Assembly: GCA_030597945.1 (NCBI GenBank)
Contig: JAUVQW010000010.1
Location: 1-16,620, forward strand
Origin: Actinomycetes bacterium
GTDB lineage: Bacteria; Actinomycetota; Aquicultoria; CAJVYJ01
Reading direction: 5' to 3'
DNA: 16,620 nt
Shown here: positions 8,459-15,999 of the stretch, piece after piece
How the letters are laid out: every line of letters starts with the position of its first letter
Position numbering within the stretch: the first letter of the stretch is position 1
Made by a program: the position numbers and the translations under genes
The notes under the pieces: generated by a model
What the model was told of the DNA's origin: nothing
Seen by the model: the letters and a program-made list of their open reading frames with translations, nothing else
Databases searched by the model: none

Positions 8459-8881
8459 ATGTATGCGATAGTCAGGCACGGCGGAAAACAATATAAAATA
8501 GCGCCTAATAATGAGGTCGTTTTAGAGAAGATCGACGCCGTAAAGGGCGACAAAATCGACCTTGGAAAGATCGGTAAGGTATTATTTCTCGCTGACGACA
8601 AGAAGATCAAGACAGATGCGAAGGACCTTGATAAAATTAAGGTAAACGCCACTGTGTTAGAGCACTTTCAAAACGATAAAGTAATTGCATTCAAATATAA
8701 ATCAAAAAAGAATTACAGGAGAAAAAAAGGCCATAGACAGTTGCAGACAAGAGTGATGATAGAGTCTATCGGAGCGGCCAAAGCAAATGGCGCTAGTGTA
8801 AATAAAAAAGGGACAACGACTAATAAAAAAGAGACAGATAAGAAGCAGACTGCAAAGAAAGCGGCCGGCGACAGCAAGTAG
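8459..8881 (+). CDS. rplU: 50S ribosomal protein L21, with a lysine-rich C-terminal tail
   Basis: L21 binds 23S rRNA in the large ribosomal subunit. The start is the ATG at 8459, six bases after GAGGA, and gives the standard N-terminus MYAIVRHGGKQYKI; an in-frame TTG at 8435 would coincide with the predicted transcription start and is rejected. The L21 fold covers residues 1 to about 105, with YRRKKGHRQ (86-94) near its end, a conserved feature. Residues 107-140 form a low-complexity tail rich in Lys, Thr, Ala and Asn that ordinary L21 (about 103 residues) lacks. rpmA follows after 32 bases, with no prp/ysxB gene between. Confidence 0.96.
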   Translation: MYAIVRHGGKQYKIAPNNEVVLEKIDAVKGDKIDLGKIGKVLFLADDKKIKTDAKDLDKIKVNATVLEHFQNDKVIAFKYKSKKNYRRKKGHRQLQTRVMIESIGAAKANGASVNKKGTTTNKKETDKKQTAKKAAGDSK

Positions 8882-8913
8882 CTGTTGTTTTAAATATTTC
8901 GAGGTGAGTTTAT

Positions 8914-9168
8914 ATGGCGCATAAAAAGGGACTTGGAAGTACCAGAAACGGTAGAGACAGTAACTCAAAGAGGCTTGGGGTAAAAGCGCACGACGGGCAA
9001 CTAGTTTCGGCTGGTACTATCATAATCAGGCAACGAGGCACCAAGATAAAAGAGGGTGACGGTGTCGGTAGGGGAAAGGATTTTACTCTCTTTGCCCTAA
9101 GGGATGGCCACGTAACTTTTACAAGCTCTAAAAACGGGAAGAAAGTAAGTGTGCTGAGTAAGGCGTAA
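8914..9168 (+). CDS. rpmA: 50S ribosomal protein L27
   Basis: L27 reaches with its N-terminus toward the peptidyl-transferase centre. The 84-residue protein begins MAHKKGLGSTRNGRDS, which is the mature form; there is no Firmicutes-type N-terminal extension that would need Prp protease. Residue 7 is Leu where Gly is usual (AHKKGLGS against AHKKGGGS). The ATG has a strong GAGGTGA site 6 bases upstream. The last codons and stop (AAG GCG TAA) are part of a TAAGGCGTAA direct repeat that continues past the gene. Confidence 0.96.
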   Translation: MAHKKGLGSTRNGRDSNSKRLGVKAHDGQLVSAGTIIIRQRGTKIKEGDGVGRGKDFTLFALRDGHVTFTSSKNGKKVSVLSKA

Positions 9169-9182
9169 GACTTAAGGCGTAA
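9159..9182 (+). repeat. TAAGGCGTAA direct repeat at the end of rpmA
   Basis: Two exact copies of TAAGGCGTAA (9159-9168 and 9173-9182) lie 14 bases apart, the first containing the rpmA stop codon. The word resembles the units in the repeat element after rodA (TAAGGGCGTAAG). Confidence 0.55.
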
Positions 9183-9436
9183 AATCTCCCGTAATTGCAA
9201 AAATTATAGATCCTTCACGACTAAACCAATGTTCAATACGATCAATATACGATCTATTTACACTTCGAGAAACTTATCTTCTTTAGAGTTTTACCCGCTT
9301 GCTATGAAAGGTGAAAACAAGTAAGGGGCTAGGGGTAGGAATTAAAATGCTTTCTATATATTTATCCGTTTTAATGCCCTAAGCTCTATTGCTTCACAGT
9401 TTTAATTTTGACCTCCTCAAAAGCTGTTCTCTGCCC
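9183..9436. other. Non-coding gap between rpmA and obgE
   Basis: The gap between the rpmA stop and the obgE start is 281 bases. I see no supported ORF and no clear rho-independent terminator. It is AT-rich toward obgE. An imperfect inverted repeat can be drawn between 9311-9350 and 9360-9397: GTGAA with TTCAC, CTAGGG with CCCTAAG (one base bulged), and ATTAAAA (9341-9347) with TTTTAAT (9369-9375), around an AT-rich loop. It has several mismatches and bulges, so a structured RNA is possible but not established. Confidence 0.3.
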
Positions 9437-9442
9437 TATAAT
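9437..9442 (+). promoter_or_regulatory. -10 box for obgE; apparently leaderless start
   Basis: A perfect TATAAT lies 7 bases before the obgE ATG, so the transcript should start at or next to the first codon. The 7 bases between are AT only and contain no Shine-Dalgarno site. A TTGACC at 9408-9413 is 23 bases upstream of the -10, too far for a normal -35. Confidence 0.6.
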
Positions 9443-9449
9443 AAATTTT

Positions 9450-10751
9450 ATGTTTGTAGACGAAGCAAAGATAAAGATCACGGCCGGAACCGGTGGAAAT
9501 GGTTGTGCCAGTCTTCACCGTGAGAAATATAAGCCAAAGGGTGGTCCCGATGGCGGGGATGGCGGTAAAGGTGGCGACGTAACAATAAAAGTCGACGAAG
9601 GGCTGCGGACCCTGCAGGACTATCGCTATAAAAAACACTTTAAAGCGACGCGCGGCGGTGGCGGCATGGGTAATAACCGCCATGGCAAGAACGGTGATGA
9701 TCTCATTTTAAGAGTTCCTCCTGGAACAAAAGCTTATATTGATGGTGAAGGTTATATTGGGGAAGTTATTACTCAAGATCAAGAGTTGGTGCTGGCAAAA
9801 GGCGGTATGGGTGGACGAGGAAATACTCACTTTACAACCACCAGCCGGAAGGCACCTGGTTTTGCTGAAAAGGGAGAGCCAGGGGGCGAGGCCGAAGTTT
9901 TGCTTGAACTTCGAGTCTTGGCGGATGTAGGGGTGATAGGTTTTCCCAACGTCGGTAAGTCGACTTTTGTATCCAGCATATCCGCAGCAAAACCGCGGAT
10001 CGCCGATTATCCTTTTACTACGCTCCATCCCAATCTGGGCGTGGTCGATCTTGGAGAAGACAACCTTTTCGTTGTAGCTGATATTCCGGGATTGATCGAG
10101 GGAGCGCATCAGGGAAAAGGTCTTGGTGATAGATTTTTACGCCATGTCGACAGGACGGCGACTATAATTCATATGTTGGATATTTCTTCCAAAGAAGGTC
10201 GCGACCCGATCGAAGACTATGATCTAATAGAGAATGAGCTTGCTGCCTACGACAAAGAGATAGCAAATAGGCCGAGGATCGTAGCCGGTAATAAATCGGA
10301 TCTTTTAAGTGAGGAAGATAAGGACAAACTTTTTAAGACGACCAAATATTTTAAAGATAAGGATATCCCCTTCTTCCCAATATCCGCTGTAACGGGAGAG
10401 GGCGTTGAGCCGCTGCTTTATGCTGCTTTAGCTTTTATTAAGGAGAGACAAGCCGCACAACCCCTTGCAGTTGAAGAGACAGCCTCACATCGGGTTTACA
10501 GTGTGGAAGATGAAGATAAGATCAAGGTAATAAGAGAAGGTAAACATAGCTGGTCGATCGATAGCAAAAAACTGCAAAAGATGGTAGTGATGACAGACCT
10601 TGCCAACGATGAGGCCCTACAGTATCTTCAAGATAGATTAGACAAGCTAAAAATTGATAAAATATTATTAAATGCCGGAGTAAAGGCTGGTGACGAGGTC
10701 ATAATTGAAAAGCTGGTCTTCGAGTTTGAACCTGACTTGGGAGACAAATAA
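9450..10751 (+). CDS. obgE: GTPase Obg (ribosome assembly and stress GTPase)
   Basis: Obg is an essential GTPase of large-subunit assembly linked to the stringent response. The 433 residues show the glycine-rich Obg fold (1-158), the G domain with G1 GFPNVGKST (164-172), G3 DIPG (211-214), G4 NKSD (281-284) and G5 SA (312-313), and a C-terminal OCT domain (about 347-428, ending FEFEPD) typical of Gram-positive Obg. The ATG at 9450 gives the standard N-terminus MFVDEAKI. An in-frame TTG at 9408 would add 14 unrelated residues lying across the promoter and is rejected. No SD is present, consistent with leaderless translation. proB begins 25 bases after the stop. Confidence 0.96.
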   Translation: MFVDEAKIKITAGTGGNGCASLHREKYKPKGGPDGGDGGKGGDVTIKVDEGLRTLQDYRYKKHFKATRGGGGMGNNRHGKNGDDLILRVPPGTKAYIDGEGYIGEVITQDQELVLAKGGMGGRGNTHFTTTSRKAPGFAEKGEPGGEAEVLLELRVLADVGVIGFPNVGKSTFVSSISAAKPRIADYPFTTLHPNLGVVDLGEDNLFVVADIPGLIEGAHQGKGLGDRFLRHVDRTATIIHMLDISSKEGRDPIEDYDLIENELAAYDKEIANRPRIVAGNKSDLLSEEDKDKLFKTTKYFKDKDIPFFPISAVTGEGVEPLLYAALAFIKERQAAQPLAVEETASHRVYSVEDEDKIKVIREGKHSWSIDSKKLQKMVVMTDLANDEALQYLQDRLDKLKIDKILLNAGVKAGDEVIIEKLVFEFEPDLGDK

Positions 10752-10776
10752 GCGGATATTTAAAAGAGAGAGGCAG

Positions 10777-11871
10777 ATGGCGAAAAGGATTGTTGTAAAA
10801 GTCGGTACCAGTGTAATTACTGACAGTAACGGTAGAGTAGATAATGCGAAACTTAAAATGATAACCGATCAGATCTCAGCGCTTTCAAGTAAGGGCATTG
10901 AGGTCGCGATAGTTTCGTCTGGCGCGATTGCCGCCGGGGTCGAAAGGCTTAAACTGGATGATAGGCCGGTCGATATCCCGGAACTTCAAGCGGCCGCCTC
11001 CGTCGGCCAAGGCATACTTTTTGAGAGATACTCCACGCTTTTTCAAAAAGATGATATTACGTCAGGTCAGATATTGCTAACGCAGTACGATACAACCCAT
11101 AGACAACAGTATCTGAACGCTAAGAACGCTCTTAGAGAATTGCTAAAGATGAAAGTTATACCGATCATCAACGAAAACGACACTACCGCAGTTGACGAGA
11201 TCCGTTTTGGTGACAACGATACCTTGGCAGCGCTTGTAAGTGTGGTAATCGAAGCGGATATGATGATAATACTTAGCGATGTTGATGGGCTCTATTCAGA
11301 AGATCCGAGATCCTCTACCGAGGCAAAATTTATAAAAGTAGTCGAAAAGGTAACTCCGGAGATCGAGGACATGGCAAAGGGTTTCGGCAGTCGATTTAGC
11401 TCAGGCGGGATGGTCACGAAGATAAGCGCTGCCAGGATCGTTAATTCCGCTAAGATATCGATGGTAATAACAGATGGTAATAAGCAAGATGCTATAGAAT
11501 CGGCAATAGATAAGAAGATCGGTACTTTCTTTCAACCGGCTAAAAAAAGGACCTCAAGTAAAAAGATATGGATCTGTTACGGGCGGACACCCTCAGGCAC
11601 CATAAATATCGATAAGGGAGCAGTTCAAGCCCTTGTCAGCAAGGGGACAAGCCTGCTTCCTGCCGGTATATTAGGAGTAGAAGGCAACTTCGACGTAGGA
11701 GATACTGTAGATATTGCCGGGCCGAAAAAGATCATTGCAAGAGGACTCACAAATTACAGCTCAGTAGAGTTAAGTAAAATCAAAGGCAAGAAGAGCAACG
11801 AGATATATGGTGTAGGGCCGGGGGAGAACGCTGAAGAAGTAATCCACCGTGACTGTCTCGTAGTCATCTAG
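10777..11871 (+). CDS. proB: Glutamate 5-kinase
   Basis: ProB phosphorylates glutamate to gamma-glutamyl phosphate, the first step of proline synthesis, and hands it to ProA. The 364 residues comprise an amino acid kinase domain (1 to about 255) with KRIVVKVGTSVIT (3-15), SSGAIAAG (47-54), the substrate-binding NENDTTAVDEIRFGDND (132-148) and SDVDGLY (167-173), then a C-terminal PUA domain (about 273-350). The usual GTGGM loop reads SSGGM (208-212). The ATG at 10777 follows GAGAGAGG by 3 bases; the frame is open further upstream inside obgE, but those residues are not part of the family. Full length, with the PUA domain that is linked to feedback regulation. Confidence 0.96.
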   Translation: MAKRIVVKVGTSVITDSNGRVDNAKLKMITDQISALSSKGIEVAIVSSGAIAAGVERLKLDDRPVDIPELQAAASVGQGILFERYSTLFQKDDITSGQILLTQYDTTHRQQYLNAKNALRELLKMKVIPIINENDTTAVDEIRFGDNDTLAALVSVVIEADMMIILSDVDGLYSEDPRSSTEAKFIKVVEKVTPEIEDMAKGFGSRFSSGGMVTKISAARIVNSAKISMVITDGNKQDAIESAIDKKIGTFFQPAKKRTSSKKIWICYGRTPSGTINIDKGAVQALVSKGTSLLPAGILGVEGNFDVGDTVDIAGPKKIIARGLTNYSSVELSKIKGKKSNEIYGVGPGENAEEVIHRDCLVVI

Positions 11872-11881
11872 GAGGAAGAAT

Positions 11882-13135
11882 TTGAGTAACATCTCTAATG
11901 TGGAAAAAATTGCTACAAGTGCGAAAAAAGCGTCAAGATCGCTGGTTTCTATATCAACCGATCTTAAAAATAGAGCGCTTGATTCAATGGCGAGGGCTCT
12001 AATAGACAGAGCCGATGAAATACTAGCGGCAAACGCAGAGGATATGAAAACAGCTAAGGAGAAAGGGACAAGCGAATCTCTTCTTGACCGGTTAAGTTTA
12101 ACGGAAGAAAGAGTAGAAGGAATAGCCACTGCTTTAAAAGAGTTGATAGCCCTACCTGATCCGGTCGGACAGATAACCGAGGGCTGGAAGATACCAAACG
12201 GGCTTTTGATAAAACAGGTAAGGGTGCCGCTTGGAGTTGTCGGAGTCATCTATGAAGCTAGGCCGAATGTTACCGTAGATGCAACGGGGCTTGCTTTAAA
12301 GGCGGGGAACGCAGTTGTATTAAGGGGGGGATCGCTGGCGCTAAAATCAAACCTGAGTTTAGCAAGTGTAATTGCCAAAGCGGCGGAGGAAGAGGGAATC
12401 CCCAAAGGATCAATACAGTCGATCCCTACGGCTGATCGTGAATCCGTAAACGAGCTGATGAAGATGGATAAGTATCTTGATCTGCTAGTCCCAAGAGGGG
12501 GAGAAGGACTAATAAAATTAGTTATCGATAATTCCAGTGTACCGGTCCTATGGGCCGGAGCCGGAAATTGCCACATATATGTCCATAGTGACGCCGATTT
12601 TGATATGGCGGAAGCGATAACGATAAATGCTAAAGTGCAGAGACCAAGCGTATGCAATGCGGCTGAGACTCTACTGATTCATAAGGACGCTGCAAAAGAA
12701 AGCCTGCCGGGGATCATTGAGGCGCTCGAGGATAAGGGAGTGACTATCTATGGTTGTCCGGTAACAAAAAAAATGAGACCTGAGGTCAGTGTTGCCAGCG
12801 AGGATGACTGGTACACCGAGTATCTCGATTTAAAAATAGCGGTAAAAGTAGTCGACTCGCTCGAAGAGGCGATAGATCATATCAACACATATGGAAGCCT
12901 GCACTCGGAATCAATAATAACAAAGGATTATAAAGCGGCCAGAAAGTTTACAAACGATGTTGACGCTGCCGCCGTCTATGTCAACGCCTCCACCAGATTT
13001 ACGGATGGCGGTGAATTCGGCATGGGTGCCGAAATAGGTATAAGTACTCAGAAACTTCACGCGAGGGGCCCGATGGGGCTAAACTCCCTTACTTCGACAA
13101 AATATGTGATCGAGGGAGATGGCCAGATAAGATAA
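11882..13135 (+). CDS. proA: Gamma-glutamyl phosphate reductase
   Basis: ProA reduces gamma-glutamyl phosphate with NADPH to glutamate semialdehyde, which cyclises toward proline. The 417-residue protein belongs to the aldehyde dehydrogenase superfamily. The catalytic cysteine is Cys258 in QRPSVCNAAETLL. Other family segments are PLGVVGVIYEARPNVTVDA (116-134), GNAVVLRGGS (142-151) and GGEFGMGAEIGISTQKLHARGP near the C-terminus. The start is TTG with an excellent AGGAGG site 6 bases upstream, 10 bases after the proB stop, so ProB and ProA are cotranslated from one message. A terminator hairpin follows immediately. Confidence 0.96.
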   Translation: MSNISNVEKIATSAKKASRSLVSISTDLKNRALDSMARALIDRADEILAANAEDMKTAKEKGTSESLLDRLSLTEERVEGIATALKELIALPDPVGQITEGWKIPNGLLIKQVRVPLGVVGVIYEARPNVTVDATGLALKAGNAVVLRGGSLALKSNLSLASVIAKAAEEEGIPKGSIQSIPTADRESVNELMKMDKYLDLLVPRGGEGLIKLVIDNSSVPVLWAGAGNCHIYVHSDADFDMAEAITINAKVQRPSVCNAAETLLIHKDAAKESLPGIIEALEDKGVTIYGCPVTKKMRPEVSVASEDDWYTEYLDLKIAVKVVDSLEEAIDHINTYGSLHSESIITKDYKAARKFTNDVDAAAVYVNASTRFTDGGEFGMGAEIGISTQKLHARGPMGLNSLTSTKYVIEGDGQIR

Positions 13136-13179
13136 GAGGCGGGAAGAGCGCCCGCCTCAAGAGAATTAGATTCTTTTTT
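13136..13179. terminator. Terminator after proA, between convergent genes
   Basis: A perfect 8-bp GC-rich stem, GAGGCGGG (13136-13143) with CCCGCCTC (13151-13158), closes a 7-base loop. A short second inverted repeat (AGAAT/ATTCT type) and a run of six T (13174-13179) follow. The T run is about 15 bases from the main stem, so the small hairpin may contribute. proA and the CBS gene converge here and the stem may act in both directions. Confidence 0.75.
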
Positions 13180-13185
13180 GCATCA

Positions 13186-13599
13186 TCATGGCATCGATAC
13201 TTCCTCTAAGACATGTCCACAGGTATCGGTATCATGCGTAGCGGTCGCCAAGTCTCCAAGAGTCAGGATACCGATAATACGATCATTTTCGGTAACAGGA
13301 AGCCTCCTAATCTTGTTCTCGATCATGAGATCGGCTGCTATTTGGGCGTCTGTTTCGACATCCACGGTCTTTACTTCGCGGGTCATCACATCGTCCACAT
13401 AATGAGAGTTAAGCTCGAGCCCCTTTGAAACCGCTTTAACAATAATATCTCTATCGGTAAGCATGCCGACTACGCGATCGTCTTCGATAACTGGTATGCA
13501 ACCTACATCGTTTTCTTCCATGAGCTTAGCCACCTCATAAAGGGTGGAATTTGTTTCAACCGTGATCGGCTCCTCCGTCATTATTTCTCTTATTATCAT
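13186..13599 (-). CDS. Two-CBS-domain protein (Bateman module)
   Basis: Stand-alone CBS pairs bind adenine nucleotides and often sense energy or signalling nucleotides; the specific ligand here is not predictable. The 137-residue protein is almost only two CBS motifs, roughly residues 4-60 (IMTEEPITVETNSTLYEVA, then VVGMLTDRDII) and 70-125 (VMTREVKTVDVETDAQIAA, then IIGILTLGDLA), with a short tail. I chose the second of two nearby ATGs because AGGAGG (13607-13612) lies 7 bases upstream of it but only 1 base from the first ATG (13605), which would add two residues. The gene converges on proA and diverges from nadD. Confidence 0.9.
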   Translation of the reverse strand: MIIREIMTEEPITVETNSTLYEVAKLMEENDVGCIPVIEDDRVVGMLTDRDIIVKAVSKGLELNSHYVDDVMTREVKTVDVETDAQIAADLMIENKIRRLPVTENDRIIGILTLGDLATATHDTDTCGHVLEEVSMP

Positions 13600-13725
13600 C
13601 TTCATTCCTCCTTTTTATTCGTATTTCCTAAAGACGATAAAAATACACATTAGAATCATATAAAAGAAAGCCGCATTTATGCAGTATAGATATGACGCTA
13701 AAACTTTATCTACTATAGTAATTGG

Positions 13726-13755
13726 GTTATAATCGAAAAGTTCTATGGAAGACAA
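13726..13755 (-). promoter_or_regulatory. Candidate promoter of the CBS gene
   Basis: On the minus strand, TTGTCT (13750-13755) and TATAAC (13726-13731) are separated by 18 bases. Transcription would start near 13719, giving a leader of about 120 bases. The match is partial, so this is tentative. Confidence 0.35.
13728..13733 (+). promoter_or_regulatory. -10 box of the nadD operon
   Basis: A perfect TATAAT; the -35 position (TTTATC, 13705-13710, 17-base spacer) is weak. Transcription would start near 13740, leaving a leader of about 50 bases before the nadD TTG. The box overlaps the candidate -10 of the divergent CBS gene. Confidence 0.5.
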
Positions 13756-13791
13756 ACTAAGTACAACGATATCTTTTATGAGGTTAGATTT

Positions 13792-14427
13792 TTGCACGAA
13801 AATCGATCGCGACGATACGGAATAATGGGGGGAACCTTTAATCCAGTACACAATGGCCACCTTGTTACTGCAGAGGAGGCCCGAACTCAGTTCGATCTCG
13901 ATAAAGTGATATTTATTCCAACCGGTATCCCGAGCCATAAAGTGACGGACGAGACACCTACGCCGGAGGATAGATACATAATGGCTGTGATAGCAACTGC
14001 TTCTAATCCGGATTTTATCGTCTCCCGGATCGAAGTAGAGAAAGCTAAACCTACTTATACGATAGACACTTTAAAAGAGCTAAGCGAGATATACGAAGGC
14101 AGCGAATTTTACTTCATCACCGGAGCTGACGCGGTTTGGGAGATACTTAACTGGAAAGATCCAGAATCATTATCAAAGTATTGTACTTTTATCGGAGCTA
14201 CTAGGCCGGGGTATTCACTGGAGAAGTTTAAAGAGTCACACCTTCTTCCCGATGAAGACAGGACAGACCCAAAGGTGCCGAAGGTAAGAATTATGGAGAT
14301 ACCGGCTCTGGCCATCTCTTCGACAGATATAAGGAATAGAGTAGGAACTGGCCATACAATCAGGTACCTTGTTCCCGAGGGGGTCTTAAACTATATCTAC
14401 AAATCAGGTTTCTATGAAAAAAACTAG
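13792..14427 (+). CDS. nadD: Nicotinate-nucleotide adenylyltransferase
   Basis: NadD joins nicotinate mononucleotide and ATP to form deamido-NAD in NAD synthesis. The 211-residue protein has the nucleotidyltransferase motif GGTFNPVHNGH (13-23, HxGH at 20-23), the ISSTDIR motif (175-181) near the C-terminus and the usual ending RYLVPEGVLNYI. The start is TTG with GAGG 8 bases upstream. An ATG at 13825 would remove the first beta strand (RRYGIM) and is less likely. yqeK begins within the gene's last 14 bases, so the two are coupled. Confidence 0.93.
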   Translation: MHENRSRRYGIMGGTFNPVHNGHLVTAEEARTQFDLDKVIFIPTGIPSHKVTDETPTPEDRYIMAVIATASNPDFIVSRIEVEKAKPTYTIDTLKELSEIYEGSEFYFITGADAVWEILNWKDPESLSKYCTFIGATRPGYSLEKFKESHLLPDEDRTDPKVPKVRIMEIPALAISSTDIRNRVGTGHTIRYLVPEGVLNYIYKSGFYEKN

Positions 14428-15007
14428 CATTGAAGAGCTAAAGATAGTCCTTAAGAAAAGGTTGTCCAAGGATAGTTACGAGCATTCTTTAAGAACGATG
14501 GATATCGCCATAGATCTAGCGGACATCCATGGAGTAGATACTAAGAAGGCCGCTGTTGCCGCTCTTCTTCACGACTACGCGAGAGATCTAAGTGGTGAGG
14601 AGTTGATAGCAAGTTCCAGGAAGGCTGGCCATAATATAAATTGGGTTGAGGAGAGGCTTCCATATCTTTTGCACGCGCCCCTGGGAGCAACGCAGGTGGA
14701 GACCAATTTAAAAATCGATGACCAAGATATATTGAGCGCTATCAGAAAGCATACATACGGCGCTACCCAGATGAACCCTCTAGAGCTTACCGTTTTTTTA
14801 GCCGACTTAATAGAACCATCGCGAGATGGTGGTAGAATAGGCAAAGTAAGGGATGAGGCAAATGTCGATCTTTATAAAGCCTTCAAGCTTGCTTATGAAT
14901 ACCAGATCGGCAAATTAGTAGCTCAGGGAAGATATATCCATCCGGTAACGATGGAGGTCTGGAATAAAATAGTCGACATGGAGTACATACATGGATCCGG
15001 TAATTAA
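14414..15007 (+). CDS. yqeK: YqeK-type HD-domain protein, probable symmetrical Ap4A hydrolase
   Basis: YqeK proteins are HD-domain hydrolases that split diadenosine tetraphosphate into two ADP and are commonly encoded after nadD. The 197 residues carry the expected metal ligands: His24 (YEHSLR), His53-Asp54 (LLHDYARDL), His87 (LLHAPLGA), His113 (IRKHTYG) and Asp131 (FLADLIEPSRD). The ATG overlaps nadD by 14 bases, with a modest AGG 5 bases upstream. The end overlaps the next gene by 17 bases, so translation of the three genes is likely linked. Assignment of the reaction comes from the family, not from this sequence alone. Confidence 0.88.
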   Translation: MKKTSIEELKIVLKKRLSKDSYEHSLRTMDIAIDLADIHGVDTKKAAVAALLHDYARDLSGEELIASSRKAGHNINWVEERLPYLLHAPLGATQVETNLKIDDQDILSAIRKHTYGATQMNPLELTVFLADLIEPSRDGGRIGKVRDEANVDLYKAFKLAYEYQIGKLVAQGRYIHPVTMEVWNKIVDMEYIHGSGN

Positions 15008-15989
15008 TATAAACGAAAAAAGGGTCAGGAGACGCAGGAGGAGAAAAAAATCCTCGAGAAAGATGCTTATCTGGTTTATCGCAGTTGTAATCGTGGCCAC
15101 AGCAGCGGCTTATGGTGCTGTCCTCTTGACCCGAGACACAAAAAAGCCTCAAGTCGCAAGCTCTAAAAAAGAAGAAAAAAAGACTTCGCTCAAAGAATTA
15201 AAAGAAAACACCTATTTAGTGGTAGGCGTGGGTAAAGTCGGCGGCAAGGATACGGCGATGGGGGTACTGCAGTTTGTTATCGATCCAAACAAAAAAACTA
15301 TCGGAGGGATAAATGTTCCGACCAATACCTTCGTAGAACTAAGCGGCCGGGGCTTCGAGCCTCTTTCTGAGGGGTACTCACAGGGGATGGATGTCCTCAT
15401 CAGAACCGCCGGAGATTTTCTAGGTGTCGAGCCCAGCCACTATCTTGTCGTCGAAAGCGATCATTTTACCTCAGCGACGGGCGAGGGAGACATCGTAAAA
15501 TTATTCAACTTAAGCTCTGATTCGGATATCAAAAAAAAGGAAATGAAAAAACATATTGAAAAAATAGAAAAAGTCAAAGCTAAGAATATCGCTCTTTTAG
15601 ATCTACCTGTTAAGCCGATCTCTTTTGGTGAACAGACTTATTTCGATCCTAAGAAAGACGAACTGGATAGGATAGTCAAGATGTTTTGGGGGATCGATAG
15701 TGAGAATAAAAAGACGAATGAGAGAGTGATAATCCTAAACGGGAGCGGAACCCCGGGGGTCGCCAGAAAAGCAGCAGACGCTTTAATGGGCAAGGGTTAT
15801 AAGATAATAGACGTAAAAAACGCCGATAAGTTTGATTACAAAGAGACTCAGATAATAATATACGATGAAAAAAAGATGGATATGGCGAAAGAGGTCAAGG
15901 GACTTCTCGGAAGAGGTGTTATCGCCACCACCTCTACGCCTCAGGATATCATCGACGTATTGATCGTTGTAGGACAAGATTACGAGTAA
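14991..15989 (+). CDS. Membrane-anchored LytR_C-domain protein with a degenerate LCP-like domain
   Basis: LytR-CpsA-Psr (LCP) proteins attach glycopolymers to peptidoglycan. This 332-residue protein has a very basic N-terminus (KRVRRRRRRKK, 10-20), one membrane helix (about 25-47, outside C-terminus), a charged linker, an LCP-like region (about 72-170) and a C-terminal LytR_C domain (about 246-329, beginning RVIILNGSGTPGVARKAADAL). In the LCP-like part the usual IPRDT motif, whose Arg contacts the lipid pyrophosphate, reads VPTNT (109-113), and the later lGGV segment is absent, so ligase activity is doubtful. The ATG has GGAG 7 bases upstream and overlaps yqeK. In related genomes an LCP/LytR gene commonly sits between nadD and rsfS, which supports the homology. 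Confidence 0.75.
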   Translation: MDPVININEKRVRRRRRRKKSSRKMLIWFIAVVIVATAAAYGAVLLTRDTKKPQVASSKKEEKKTSLKELKENTYLVVGVGKVGGKDTAMGVLQFVIDPNKKTIGGINVPTNTFVELSGRGFEPLSEGYSQGMDVLIRTAGDFLGVEPSHYLVVESDHFTSATGEGDIVKLFNLSSDSDIKKKEMKKHIEKIEKVKAKNIALLDLPVKPISFGEQTYFDPKKDELDRIVKMFWGIDSENKKTNERVIILNGSGTPGVARKAADALMGKGYKIIDVKNADKFDYKETQIIIYDEKKMDMAKEVKGLLGRGVIATTSTPQDIIDVLIVVGQDYE

Positions 15990-15999
15990 GGGGTATTAA

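Noticed and set aside
9408..9449. Longer obgE starting at TTG 9408
   Set aside because: The extra 14 residues do not match Obg, cover the TATAAT and have no ribosome site; MFVDEAKI at 9450 is the standard start.
10705..10776. proB starting inside obgE at 10705
   Set aside because: The extra 24 residues overlap obgE and are not part of glutamate kinase; ATG 10777 has a GA-rich SD.
13178..13428. Plus-strand reading frames opposite the CBS gene
   Set aside because: They are antisense shadows of a minus-strand gene with two recognisable CBS domains and a strong SD.
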